Origin: Peptoanaerobacter stomatis
Lineage (GTDB): Bacteria > Bacillota > Clostridia > Peptostreptococcales > Filifactoraceae
Length of the DNA stretch: 64,000 nucleotides
Direction of reading: 5' to 3'
Assembly (NCBI RefSeq): GCF_000238095.2
Contig: NZ_JH815225.1
Location: 1,307,863-1,371,862, forward strand
In this document: positions 56,657 through 64,000 of the stretch, one piece after another
Layout of the letters: each line of letters starts with the position of its first letter
Numbering within the stretch: position 1 is the stretch's first letter
Translations under genes and position numbers: made by a program
Notes under the pieces: generated by a model
Databases searched by the model: none
Told to the model about the DNA's origin: nothing
The model's input: only the letters and a program-made list of their open reading frames with translations

Positions 56657-58003
56657 TTAATTGTTATATCCTTGAGCGGCTTGTCTGTCCGCATCATATG
56701 ATTTTTTAAATTCGTAGAAAGTACTCCTTATTTCCCCTTCCAATGCTTTTATATCTCCACCTGATATTTGCACCTTTACATGCTCCTCTATATCTCCTGT
56801 ATTCATATTAGTCTTTGTATATGAAAATATATCTGATAAATCCTGTTTTTCATAGCTTGTCTTGTACTCATATCTTATATGATTTTCGAGTTTTTCCAAA
56901 GTTCCTACATAATATGGAAAATCTGCATACGCTTTGTAAAGTATATCATATATTTCAGAGTTTTGCGGTGATAGAGGGGGATAGTTTTTTTCCTGATAGC
57001 TTAATGCTATCTTAGCATCCTCTCTGCCTATTTCTGTAAGGTATTCTTTTGCTGATGATACTATCTGATTGTTCACATTTTCTTGTTGTTTAGTATTGGA
57101 ACTGTAGAGTTTAATCATATCTATTATGTCATCGGGAAACAATTCTTGCAGGCTTATTTCATACAATGAACCGTCTTTCGTCTCTGTAAATTCTGACAAC
57201 TTATAATTACCATATTCATCTTTTGTAAAAGTTATAACTGCCGGTGAGCTTAGCCCCGCACATTCTTCAAATATTCCATTTTGAAATTGAAACTGAGCAT
57301 ATGTCATATATACATAAGCTGTTGTATTTATACCATCCACTTCCGTTCCTAATGTTATATGTCCTTGAGCTGCAAATTCTCCATTATACACTTTGTCCTT
57401 ATTATGAGATAATATGGCATTTGATATACTTTCTTCTAAATTTGGAGTATATGTTTGAACCTCATTAAAATCTATCGAGTCTATCTGTTTTATATATTCT
57501 TTGAAATCTTCAAGTGTTGCTGTAGATTCAAACGGATCTTTTCCAACCAATTCTGTCGCCCATTGTCTTTGTCTCGACTCTATTGTATACAATGCTCCAT
57601 TTTTATTTATAGACAGCTCAACTTTGTCACAATTTTCGATGAGTGACAATATTATCATTGCATTGTAACTGAAATTGGACTTGATGTTTTTTGTAGTTTC
57701 CTGATTTTCGTTTGATGAGCTGAATATTATATTGAGAGATTTTGGCAAGCTGTCAGATGTTTGCAACTCTATCCCTGAATATTTCAATTCTTCAGGAAAT
57801 TTAAGCGAATTAACTATCTTTGATACTTTTGAATTTTCTCCTATATAATTGGTACGCATAGCATATATTTGCTCATCCCAATTCTTAGCATTTATTGGTA
57901 TTTCCGTATTTTTATCTGCAAAGTCCAAAAATATCTTTGCTACGATTAACGAAACTATAACTCCAAGTACAACTATTATTCCAATCAAAAATTTTTTATT
58001 CAT
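56657..58003 (-). CDS. Membrane-anchored DUF4825-like protein
   Basis: 448 aa. One N-terminal membrane anchor (about 5-25) precedes an extracellular portion. NYIGENSKVSKIVNSLKFPE with IELQTSDSLPKSLNI resembles DUF4825, found in clostridia in BlaR1/antirepressor-type membrane proteins. The rest (about 250 residues) shows no recognised fold. The ATG at 58003 follows GGAGG; a start 15 codons upstream has none. Monocistronic. Function unknown; family mostly noted near sensor systems. Confidence 0.65.
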   Translation of the reverse strand: MNKKFLIGIIVVLGVIVSLIVAKIFLDFADKNTEIPINAKNWDEQIYAMRTNYIGENSKVSKIVNSLKFPEELKYSGIELQTSDSLPKSLNIIFSSSNENQETTKNIKSNFSYNAMIILSLIENCDKVELSINKNGALYTIESRQRQWATELVGKDPFESTATLEDFKEYIKQIDSIDFNEVQTYTPNLEESISNAILSHNKDKVYNGEFAAQGHITLGTEVDGINTTAYVYMTYAQFQFQNGIFEECAGLSSPAVITFTKDEYGNYKLSEFTETKDGSLYEISLQELFPDDIIDMIKLYSSNTKQQENVNNQIVSSAKEYLTEIGREDAKIALSYQEKNYPPLSPQNSEIYDILYKAYADFPYYVGTLEKLENHIRYEYKTSYEKQDLSDIFSYTKTNMNTGDIEEHVKVQISGGDIKALEGEIRSTFYEFKKSYDADRQAAQGYNN

Positions 58004-58295
58004 AAATACCTCCACAGTAAAGCTAAGTCTTAAATTATCATAAGCCAATCAAAAAATTTATACTCTCAGACTTAGTCTGTATCCATTTTCTCAAATTTTG
58101 ATATAAAAAGCTATACAAATTCAAGAAAAAAATATATAATTTAAAGGTTATATACTGTCAATCTTTTAACATATATATTTTATATTATATATTAAAAACT
58201 CGTAATATGGAATAAATTTACATATAAATGTTAATATTTTGTAAATTATATAGTATAATATATAAGATGAAGTTTTTATTTTAGGAGGTAATATT

Positions 58296-58808
58296 TTGAG
58301 AGACATACTTATAAGCAATATATTTATGATCGCCGTTGTATTAGGCTACACTATTTTCGTAGGTAATCATTTTTTAAGGTTCAAAAAATTAGCCGGTAAT
58401 AAGGTTGGTGAATATAAACACAAGTCCACGGTGAAAACTATGGGATATGTAATGCTTGCAATAGGTGCATTTTATGTGGTTATGTTCATACTTCAGGAGA
58501 AAAAGACTCCTACCATGATTTTTACATTTGCCTTATTTGTATATTTTGTGACACTTGTATCATTTATCTCTATCAAAAACATACTTATGTACGAAAACGG
58601 TTTGATATATTCAGGTAAATTCTTGCTGTATCAAGATATGGAATCTATAGATAAACTGACAAAAAAAGGTATAAACATAAAAATGCAAAAAAAAGGATTG
58701 AGCGATACCGTATATATAAACAAGATTGAAGACGAAAAAGCATTCATTGCTGATGTAAAAAAACGTATGAAGTTTGCTAAAAAAGGCAAAAAGCTTGCAA
58801 AAAAATAG
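58296..58808 (+). CDS. Membrane protein, unknown
   Basis: 170 aa with about three membrane segments in the first 95 residues, then a soluble tail (MYENGLIYSGKFLLYQDMES) that looks like a PH-type fold seen in small bacterial membrane proteins, and a very basic end. It starts at TTG 58296, after AGGAGG. It lies 23 bases before dtd, in the same transcript. Not recognised beyond this. Confidence 0.7.
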   Translation: MRDILISNIFMIAVVLGYTIFVGNHFLRFKKLAGNKVGEYKHKSTVKTMGYVMLAIGAFYVVMFILQEKKTPTMIFTFALFVYFVTLVSFISIKNILMYENGLIYSGKFLLYQDMESIDKLTKKGINIKMQKKGLSDTVYINKIEDEKAFIADVKKRMKFAKKGKKLAKK

Positions 58809-58831
58809 AGTAAAAATAGAAAGGAAAGACT

Positions 58832-59299
58832 ATGAGAGCATTGGTGCAAAGATCTCTTAAATCAAGCGTATCAATAAAAACAGACGGAGAATATAAACTC
58901 AAAGAAAGTATAGAAAAAGGTTTCGTCGTATTACTCGGCGTATGTGACACAGATACTGATGATGATTTGAACAAACTTGTTGACAAAATATCCAAACTCA
59001 GAGTATTTGAGGATGAAAACGGCAAAATGAATTTATCTATAGCTGATTACAATGGAGAAATACTTCTCATATCTCAATTCACTCTATACGCAAACTGCAA
59101 ACACGGCAACAGACCGAGCTTTATAGAGGCAGGAAAACCAGAATATGCCAACGAAATGTATGAAAAATTTGCATCTAAGCTGAAAGAAAATGGCATAGTA
59201 GTCAAAACCGGCATCTTCGGCGCAGATATGCTCGTAAATATAGAAAATCATGGTCCAGTAACTATAATGCTGGACTCTGATGAGTTATTGAAAAAATAA
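58832..59299 (+). CDS. dtd: D-aminoacyl-tRNA deacylase
   Basis: 155 aa. SQFTLYA and NHGPVTIMLDS near the C-terminus are the two conserved motifs (SQFTL and the Gly-Pro that excludes L-amino acids). It frees D-amino acids wrongly attached to tRNA. AAAGGA precedes the ATG. It is cotranscribed with the upstream membrane gene and ended by a good hairpin. Confidence 0.96.
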   Translation: MRALVQRSLKSSVSIKTDGEYKLKESIEKGFVVLLGVCDTDTDDDLNKLVDKISKLRVFEDENGKMNLSIADYNGEILLISQFTLYANCKHGNRPSFIEAGKPEYANEMYEKFASKLKENGIVVKTGIFGADMLVNIENHGPVTIMLDSDELLKK

Positions 59300-59325
59300 C
59301 TGTATCACATCAAACTTTTAATTTC

Positions 59326-59372
59326 GGCTTGTTGATATTTTATACAATAATTATCAATAAGCCTGATTTTTT
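59326..59372 (+). terminator. Terminator of dtd
   Basis: A 12-bp stem with one G-T pair (59326-59337 with 59352-59363), followed by TGATTTTTTAT. It ends just before the left end of a MITE-like element. Confidence 0.8.
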
Positions 59373-59377
59373 ATAAG

Positions 59378-59508
59378 CTTATACTAAAAGTTACTATAAT
59401 CCCTAATGAAATAATAGATAATTTATACAAGAAGTCCATAAACGGTATTATATTTTAATGAATTTTCACAATGATATTTTCTATAGCTCTATTGAGTTTT
59501 AGTATAAG
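59378..59508 (+). mobile_element. MITE-like element, copy A
   Basis: 131 bases with perfect 12-base terminal inverted repeats (CTTATACTAAAA at 59378-59389 and its complement at 59497-59508). The interior shares long identical stretches with the copy at 60861, including AATAATAGATAATTTAT and TTATATTTTAATGAA. No coding capacity. It could be moved by a transposase elsewhere in the genome. Confidence 0.7.
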
Positions 59509-59588
59509 TATATTCAAAGTAAAAAAACTATATACATTTTATCCATTAATTAAACAAATATCAGTATTAATATAAAAGAGGTAGACAT

Positions 59589-60371
59589 ATGACTGATAGC
59601 AAAAGACAACTTGAATATTTCAAAACTGTTACCCATATGGGTTCTCTTATGCTGTCCAACGGCGGTGAAATTTTTAGAATTAATGCCGCTATGAATTATG
59701 GTGCAAAAAGTCTCGGTTTAAACGATTTTAATGCTTATGTTATCGCAAATGCTATATTTGCATCAATAACTATAGACGGTGAACTATACTCAACTCGCAT
59801 ATGCTATGTACCCTTGGCATCCACAAATTTATGCAGAGTAGAAGCTCTAAACGAGCTTTCAAGAAAACTGGCAAGCCAAAATTTCAAATACGAAGATATA
59901 AAAGATGAGCTTAAACATATAGAAAATTTGGAATCATCATCAAAGCTGACAAAAGTTGTATGCTCCGGTCTTGGAAGCGGAAGTTTCTGTTATTTGTTCG
60001 GAGGAAGTTTTTATGATACTTTTGTATCTTTTATAGCCGGAGTTGCACTTTATTTTTTCTTATTGTATATAGTTCCGAAATTATATATACCTAAAATTAT
60101 GAGTTATATTGCCGGAAGTGCTCTGGTAACACTGCTTTGTCATATATTATACAGCCTCGGCATCGGAAACTATCTGGATAAAATAATAATAGGAGCGATA
60201 TTCCCATTGGTACCTGGTATCCCTATAACCAATGCAATAAGAAATTTTTTGGAAAACGATCATGTATCAGGACTTATCAGAATGGTAGATGCACTTATAA
60301 CCGCCACTTGTATAGCTGCCGGTGTAGGTGTTGCTCTTAGAATTTGGATTATTATAGGAGGTCTTATATGA
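59589..60371 (+). CDS. Threonine/serine exporter ThrE, N-terminal subunit
   Basis: 260 aa. The N-terminal soluble part (TDSKRQLEYFKTVTHMGSLMLSNGGEIFR) and about five membrane segments match the ThrE family, here split in two genes. ThrE exports threonine and serine. AGAGG precedes the ATG. It overlaps the next gene at ATGA, so they are translated as a pair. Confidence 0.85.
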   Translation: MTDSKRQLEYFKTVTHMGSLMLSNGGEIFRINAAMNYGAKSLGLNDFNAYVIANAIFASITIDGELYSTRICYVPLASTNLCRVEALNELSRKLASQNFKYEDIKDELKHIENLESSSKLTKVVCSGLGSGSFCYLFGGSFYDTFVSFIAGVALYFFLLYIVPKLYIPKIMSYIAGSALVTLLCHILYSLGIGNYLDKIIIGAIFPLVPGIPITNAIRNFLENDHVSGLIRMVDALITATCIAAGVGVALRIWIIIGGLI

Positions 60372-60832
60372 GTTATGTAGTACTTCAGCTCATTGCCGCT
60401 TTTATAGGAACAAGTGCTTTTTCCGTACTTTTCAGCGTTCCGAAAAAATATTATCTACATTGCGGTTTTGTTGGCAGTATAGGATGGGCTGTATATCTCG
60501 CTGTAAACCTTAATTTTCACAGACCTATAATAGCAACATTTATGACAAGTTTGGTGCTTACCGTAGTATCAAGATATTTATCTGTACAGTATAAAGCAAC
60601 GACCACTATGTTTTTGCTTTGTGGTATATTTACAATAGTTCCTGGTGCTTGGATTTATTATACGGCATATTATGGAATAATAGGAAATGAAACAGAAGCA
60701 ATACGCAAAGGCTTTGAAAGCATAAAATTGGCACTCTCTATAGGTATGGGCATAGGTGTTGCATACTCCATATCCCCAAAAGTATTCGGTTGGAAAAAAT
60801 CAGCAGACGTATGGAGAGAAGATAAAGAATAA
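60368..60832 (+). CDS. Threonine/serine exporter ThrE, C-terminal subunit
   Basis: 154 aa, about four or five membrane segments (ThrE_2 type) with FVPGAWIYYTAY. The ATG at 60368 lies in the ATGA overlap with the first subunit and follows AGGAGG; a longer form would begin at TTG 60344 inside that gene. Together they form the full ThrE permease. The terminator after it has been enlarged by an element (see 60837). Confidence 0.85.
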   Translation: MSYVVLQLIAAFIGTSAFSVLFSVPKKYYLHCGFVGSIGWAVYLAVNLNFHRPIIATFMTSLVLTVVSRYLSVQYKATTTMFLLCGIFTIVPGAWIYYTAYYGIIGNETEAIRKGFESIKLALSIGMGIGVAYSISPKVFGWKKSADVWREDKE

Positions 60833-60836
60833 GTGT

Positions 60837-61001
60837 AAAAAACCGCTCAACATCTATATTTTATACTAATCCATAATAGAATAATAGATAATTTATCTGA
60901 AAACTCTATAAACAGTGTTATATTTTAATGAAATTTACACAACACTATTTTTCTATAATTCTATTGATTTTTAGTATTATTTATAAATATGAGCGGTTTT
61001 T
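60837..61001 (+). terminator. thrE terminator split by an inserted element
   Basis: AAAAACCGCTCA at 60838-60849 pairs with TGAGCGGTTTTT at 60990-61001, so the terminator arms are 140 bases apart. The intervening DNA is the MITE-like copy at 60861-60979. Confidence 0.75.
60861..60979 (+). mobile_element. MITE-like element, copy B
   Basis: About 119 bases, related to copy A over most of their length. Left end TTATACTAA and right end TTAGTATTA are imperfect inverted repeats. Lies between the arms of the thrE terminator. Confidence 0.65.
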
Positions 61002-61043
61002 AATATTTTAATATCCAAATATTTTTCACTTTTATCCCTATGT

Positions 61044-61322
61044 CTATTTTTTATAAAATCTATCTACATAACTTTGTGCATTATCATATGTCAAATCAAA
61101 CTTCGCCTTTATTCTTGACACTATCTCTTCTTTATCTAAAAATAATTCATTTCTATATACTTCTATTATATTTTGTATTCCTTTTTCCTCTCCTTCCAAT
61201 CTACCTTCAGCCATTCCTTCCAATCTGCCTTCTTCTCTCAACATCTCTGATATTCTACACATATCTCTCGCTCCTTCCTCGTCTTTTTTATAATACTGAT
61301 TCCTTGTTAAAAAAAATTGCAA
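61044..61322 (-). pseudogene. Remnant of an Rpn-family nuclease/transposase gene, C-terminal end
   Basis: 92 codons from a TTG with no ribosome site. TRNQYYKKDEEGARDMCRIS, the repeated EGRLEG motifs (GRLEGMAEGRLEGEEKG) and the following helix fit the C-terminal end of Rpn-family (recombination-promoting nuclease, PD-D/E-XK) proteins. The catalytic domain is absent and stops lie upstream. It is therefore a truncated remnant, perhaps a relic of a mobile element. Confidence 0.75.
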
Positions 61323-61664
61323 TTTTTATTATTTAAAATATATTGTTTATATGTATTTATTATTTGATTTTATAATATTATTATATCATAAATACTTATT
61401 GTATAGTATATTGTAAATAACATATTTTACTTCCATACTTTTTTCATTTATTCAAATTTATCTGTATATACGTTGACTATTTTATAGTAAATTACTTCAA
61501 AACTCTTAAAAAATATGGTATAATTATTCCCAAATATGCCATATGTCCTTTTTTGTTTTTTGTAATTAAATTATAATACAATTGTTATAATAGATGTAAT
61601 TAATTTGTATGTTTCAATATATAAATAAAATATAATTATATTTTCCAATCGAAAGGAAATGATT
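61323..61664. other. Intergenic region before cdd
   Basis: About 340 AT-rich bases after the remnant. Two TGn-TATAAT-like boxes are listed separately. No RNA gene or repeat was recognised. Confidence 0.4.
61516..61591 (+). promoter_or_regulatory. Two candidate extended -10 boxes for cdd
   Basis: TGGTATAAT at 61516-61524 and TGTTATAAT at 61583-61591 fit extended -10 boxes. A TTCAAA box 16 bases before the first may serve as -35. The second gives a 74-base leader. AT-rich background makes both weak. Confidence 0.35.
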
Positions 61665-62087
61665 ATGAATAAAAGTGAATTAATACGACTTGCGTTTAAA
61701 GCAAGGGAAAACGCATACACCCCTTATTCCAATTTTAAAGTAGGTGCAGCTCTGCTCGCAAAAAATGGAAAAATATATCAAGGTTGCAACGTAGAAAATG
61801 CAACATATTCACCTACCAATTGTGCAGAAAGAACAGCTTTTTTCAAAGCTGTCTCTGAAGGTGTACGAGAGTTTGACGCTATTGCCATTGTAGGAGGTCT
61901 TGAAACTACAAAGGAAGGTGAATTTGAATATACTCCTCCTTGCGGTGTATGCAGGCAGGTTATGATGGAATTTTGTGATTATAATAATTTTATCATAATC
62001 CTTGCAAAATCAGAGCAAGATTATAAGGAGTATAAGTTAAGTGAAATAATGCCACTTGGCTTTAATAAAAATAATTTAAACAACTAA
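61665..62087 (+). CDS. cdd: Cytidine deaminase
   Basis: 140 aa. NCAERTAFFKA supplies the first zinc ligand and the catalytic Glu, and PCGVCRQVMMEF the two other zinc cysteines. It turns cytidine and deoxycytidine into uridine. The ATG at 61665 is 8 bases after AAAGG; the one at 61659 is too close. A nucleoside-type ABC transporter lies just downstream, fitting salvage. Confidence 0.95.
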   Translation: MNKSELIRLAFKARENAYTPYSNFKVGAALLAKNGKIYQGCNVENATYSPTNCAERTAFFKAVSEGVREFDAIAIVGGLETTKEGEFEYTPPCGVCRQVMMEFCDYNNFIIILAKSEQDYKEYKLSEIMPLGFNKNNLNN

Positions 62088-62099
62088 ATTTTAATTTAT

Positions 62100-62200
62100 C
62101 AGCTTGCCTAACTTCGTTAGACTTCATATCAAGGCTCAGTCACGTAACATTAGTACACTCCTTCGCCTTTCATTTGTCTGTCTCGTTATCCAAGTGCTAA
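62100..62200. other. GC-richer conserved-looking intergenic block
   Basis: By my count 42 of the 100 bases 62101-62200 are G or C, well above the other spacers here. It includes a 5-bp hairpin CTAACTTCGTTAG at 62108-62120 and blocks such as CACGTAACATTAGTACACTCC. No open reading frame or RNA family recognised; candidate for a structured RNA, repeat or horizontally acquired fragment. Confidence 0.4.
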
Positions 62201-62329
62201 ATTAAAATTAATACTATATTTATAACTATAAATTGGAAATTATTTTTTATTAAATTCAAACTAAATAATTTAGTATTCAAACCATATAAATTATTAATTT
62301 GAAATATAAAATAAGGAGGCGAACACTAA

Positions 62330-63868
62330 TTGAGTAATGTAATTGAAATGAATCATATTACCAAAAAATTTGGTGATTTCAAAGCACTGGACGATGTTAC
62401 ATTGCATATTGAAAAGGGTGAAATCCATGCCTTGTTGGGTGAAAATGGCGCCGGAAAATCTACTCTTATGAGTGTATTATTCGGTCTATATCAGCCTGAA
62501 GAAGGTGAAATATATATAAATGGAAAAAAAGAAGATATAAACAACCCAAATATAGCCAATGATCTCGGTATAGGTATGGTACATCAACATTTCAAGCTTG
62601 TTCATAATTTTACTGTGCTTGAAAACATTGTATTAGGTCACGAAACTGTAAATGCCGGATTTTTAAAGATGACAGAGGCAAGAAAAAAAGTAGTTGAGCT
62701 TTCTGAAAATTATAAATTCAACATAAATCCTGATGCGTACATATCAGATATAACGGTAGGCATGCAACAAAAAGTTGAAATTCTCAAAATGTTGTACTGC
62801 GACAATGATATATTAATATTTGATGAGCCTACAGCTGTACTTACTCCACAAGAAATAGATGAGCTCATGGAAATTATGAAGCAAATGGCAAAAGAAGGTA
62901 AATCAATAGTTTTTATAACTCACAAACTCAATGAAATAAAGGCTGTTGCAGACAGATGTAGCGTACTGAGAAAAGGCAAATATATAGGAACTGTTGATGT
63001 AAAATCTACCTCAAAAGAAGAAATGTCGGAAATGATGGTAGGCAGAAAAGTCAATCTGAATGTTGATAAAAAAGAACAGCAAGCCGGCGATACAGTCCTT
63101 GAAGTAAAAAACCTCACTATAAAAGACCAAATACACGCAGGAAAAAATGCGGTATCCAATGTATCATTTACAGCAAGAAAAGGTGAAATAATAACAATTG
63201 CCGGTATAGACGGAAACGGACAGTCGGAACTTGTATACGGAATAACAGGTCTTATACATGTGGAATCAGGTCAAATTATTTTAAACGGAAAAGATATAAC
63301 TAACGAGAGTATAAGAAAAAGATGTTTGGACGGAATGGCTCATATTCCTGAAGATAGACATAAATTCGGTCTTGTACTTGATTATACTCTTGCCCAAAAT
63401 CTTGTCCTACAAACTTATTATGATGACAGGTTTCAAAAAAACGGTTTTATAAAATTTGACGAAATATCAAAATATGCAAAAAAACTTATAGAGCAATATG
63501 ACGTAAGAAGCGGACAGGGAGAAGAGTCAATCGTAAGAGGAATGTCCGGAGGCAATCAGCAAAAAGCGATAATAGCAAGAGAACTTGACAGAGATCCTGA
63601 TATTGTAATAGCAGTACAACCTGTAAGAGGATTAGACGTAGGTGCAATAGAGTACATTCACAAAAAATTGGTTGAGCAAAGAGATAAAGGAAAAGTAGTC
63701 TTATTAGTATCTTTTGAATTGGATGAAGTTATGAATTTAAGTGATAGGATACTTGTAATGTATGAGGGCGAGATAGTTGCAGACATAGATCCTAAAACTA
63801 CTACTACACAAGAACTTGGATTATATATGGCTGGAACAAAGAGAGGTATAGGATATGAAAAACAATAA
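62330..63868 (+). CDS. Nucleoside/lipoprotein-type ABC transporter ATPase (NupO-like)
   Basis: 512 aa. Two ABC domains in one chain: the first has Walker A GENGAGKST at 38-46 and Walker B ILIFDEPTAVL; the second has a degenerate Walker A GIDGNGQSE and the signature GMSGGNQQK, as usual in sugar/nucleoside type importers (NupO/YufO). It starts at TTG 62330, after AAGGAGG. It overlaps the permease gene. Together with cdd it fits nucleoside salvage. Confidence 0.92.
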   Translation: MSNVIEMNHITKKFGDFKALDDVTLHIEKGEIHALLGENGAGKSTLMSVLFGLYQPEEGEIYINGKKEDINNPNIANDLGIGMVHQHFKLVHNFTVLENIVLGHETVNAGFLKMTEARKKVVELSENYKFNINPDAYISDITVGMQQKVEILKMLYCDNDILIFDEPTAVLTPQEIDELMEIMKQMAKEGKSIVFITHKLNEIKAVADRCSVLRKGKYIGTVDVKSTSKEEMSEMMVGRKVNLNVDKKEQQAGDTVLEVKNLTIKDQIHAGKNAVSNVSFTARKGEIITIAGIDGNGQSELVYGITGLIHVESGQIILNGKDITNESIRKRCLDGMAHIPEDRHKFGLVLDYTLAQNLVLQTYYDDRFQKNGFIKFDEISKYAKKLIEQYDVRSGQGEESIVRGMSGGNQQKAIIARELDRDPDIVIAVQPVRGLDVGAIEYIHKKLVEQRDKGKVVLLVSFELDEVMNLSDRILVMYEGEIVADIDPKTTTTQELGLYMAGTKRGIGYEKQ

Positions 63869-64000
63869 CAAAAATTTTCAAAAATCAATAATAAGTTTTT
63901 CTTCATCTATAATGGCTATACTTGCCGGTTTGCTCTTCGGACTTATAATTCTTTTGGTATCAAATGCCAAGCAAGCGAGTGCAGGTTTTATCACAATATT
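63855..64000 (+). CDS. ABC transporter permease (partial)
   Basis: 48 codons before the right edge. ATG at 63855 overlaps the ATPase gene by 14 bases. The N-terminus is followed by a membrane segment (MAILAGLLFGLIILLV), fitting the permease of nucleoside-type ABC importers (NupP-like). The rest is outside the window. Confidence 0.75.
   Translation, partial: MKNNNKNFQKSIISFSSSIMAILAGLLFGLIILLVSNAKQASAGFITI

Noticed and set aside
62088-62329. A purine riboswitch before the nucleoside transporter
   Set aside because: The conserved loop and core sequences are not present; the block has another sequence.

Overview
The window is AT-rich, low-GC DNA with Shine-Dalgarno sites of the GGAGG type, frequent TTG and GTG starts, and gene neighbourhoods typical of Clostridia (holB-ricT-trmN6; maf-radC-mreCD-mrdA; ricT with its cysteine clusters; a type-3 short ProRS). 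A giant 2-hydroxyacyl-CoA dehydratase activase-like protein, a histidine-utilisation block, a molybdenum hydroxylase and a betaine-type transporter point to an amino-acid-fermenting anaerobe, probably near Peptostreptococcaceae. That placement is an inference. No rRNA, tRNA, CRISPR array or intact insertion sequence was seen.

Layout. 1-9 kb: minus-strand housekeeping and metabolism (acyl-CoA dehydratase activase-like protein running off the left edge, a CobC-like phosphatase with CobO, ProRS, an FtsH-type protease). 9.3-13.7 kb: plus-strand tmk, holB, ricT, a TrmN6-like methyltransferase and a TlpA-like lipoprotein. The convergent junction with a GNAT gene is a hairpin built of four DnaA-box sequences. 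13.7-26.2 kb: minus-strand tsaB and a PHP phosphatase, then an accessory island (TfoX domain, SAP/DUF6434-like protein, short pyrophosphatase, three unknowns), then mrdA, mreD, mreC, radC, maf and a radical SAM gene. mreB is missing from its usual place. 26.7-33.1 kb: a LapA-domain protein, then hutU, hutI and a formate/nitrite-type channel, each with its own terminator.

33.4-42.4 kb is accessory. It starts with a secreted glycine-zipper protein abutting a small membrane protein (possibly toxin and immunity). Next comes a five-gene module: TIM-barrel C-C bond lyase, a YceG-like/trypsin-like protease fusion, a HAD phosphatase, a PRTase-TRSP protein and a StiP-PELOTA protein. These are the biosynthetic genes usually linked to tellurium-resistance (Ter) loci, here without any ter gene in view. 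A large protein with two N-terminal HTH domains follows.

42.7-55.2 kb holds a multidomain secreted protein (C-type lectin, carbohydrate-binding and copper-amine-oxidase-N type domains), a BTAD/SARP-like ATPase regulator, a three-subunit molybdenum hydroxylase, and a histidine ammonia-lyase homologue that has lost the Ala-Ser-Gly needed for the MIO cofactor. Beside the last is a BCCT (betaine/carnitine/choline) transporter. The pair fits uptake and cleavage of ergothioneine, a trimethylbetaine of thiohistidine, better than histidine deamination.

55.2-64 kb: a small membrane protein, a DUF4825-like protein, dtd, a split ThrE exporter, an Rpn-family remnant, cdd, and a nucleoside-type ABC transporter running off the right edge. 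Several intergenic regions carry about 120-130 bp elements with short terminal inverted repeats (MITE-like); one lies inside the loop of the thrE terminator.
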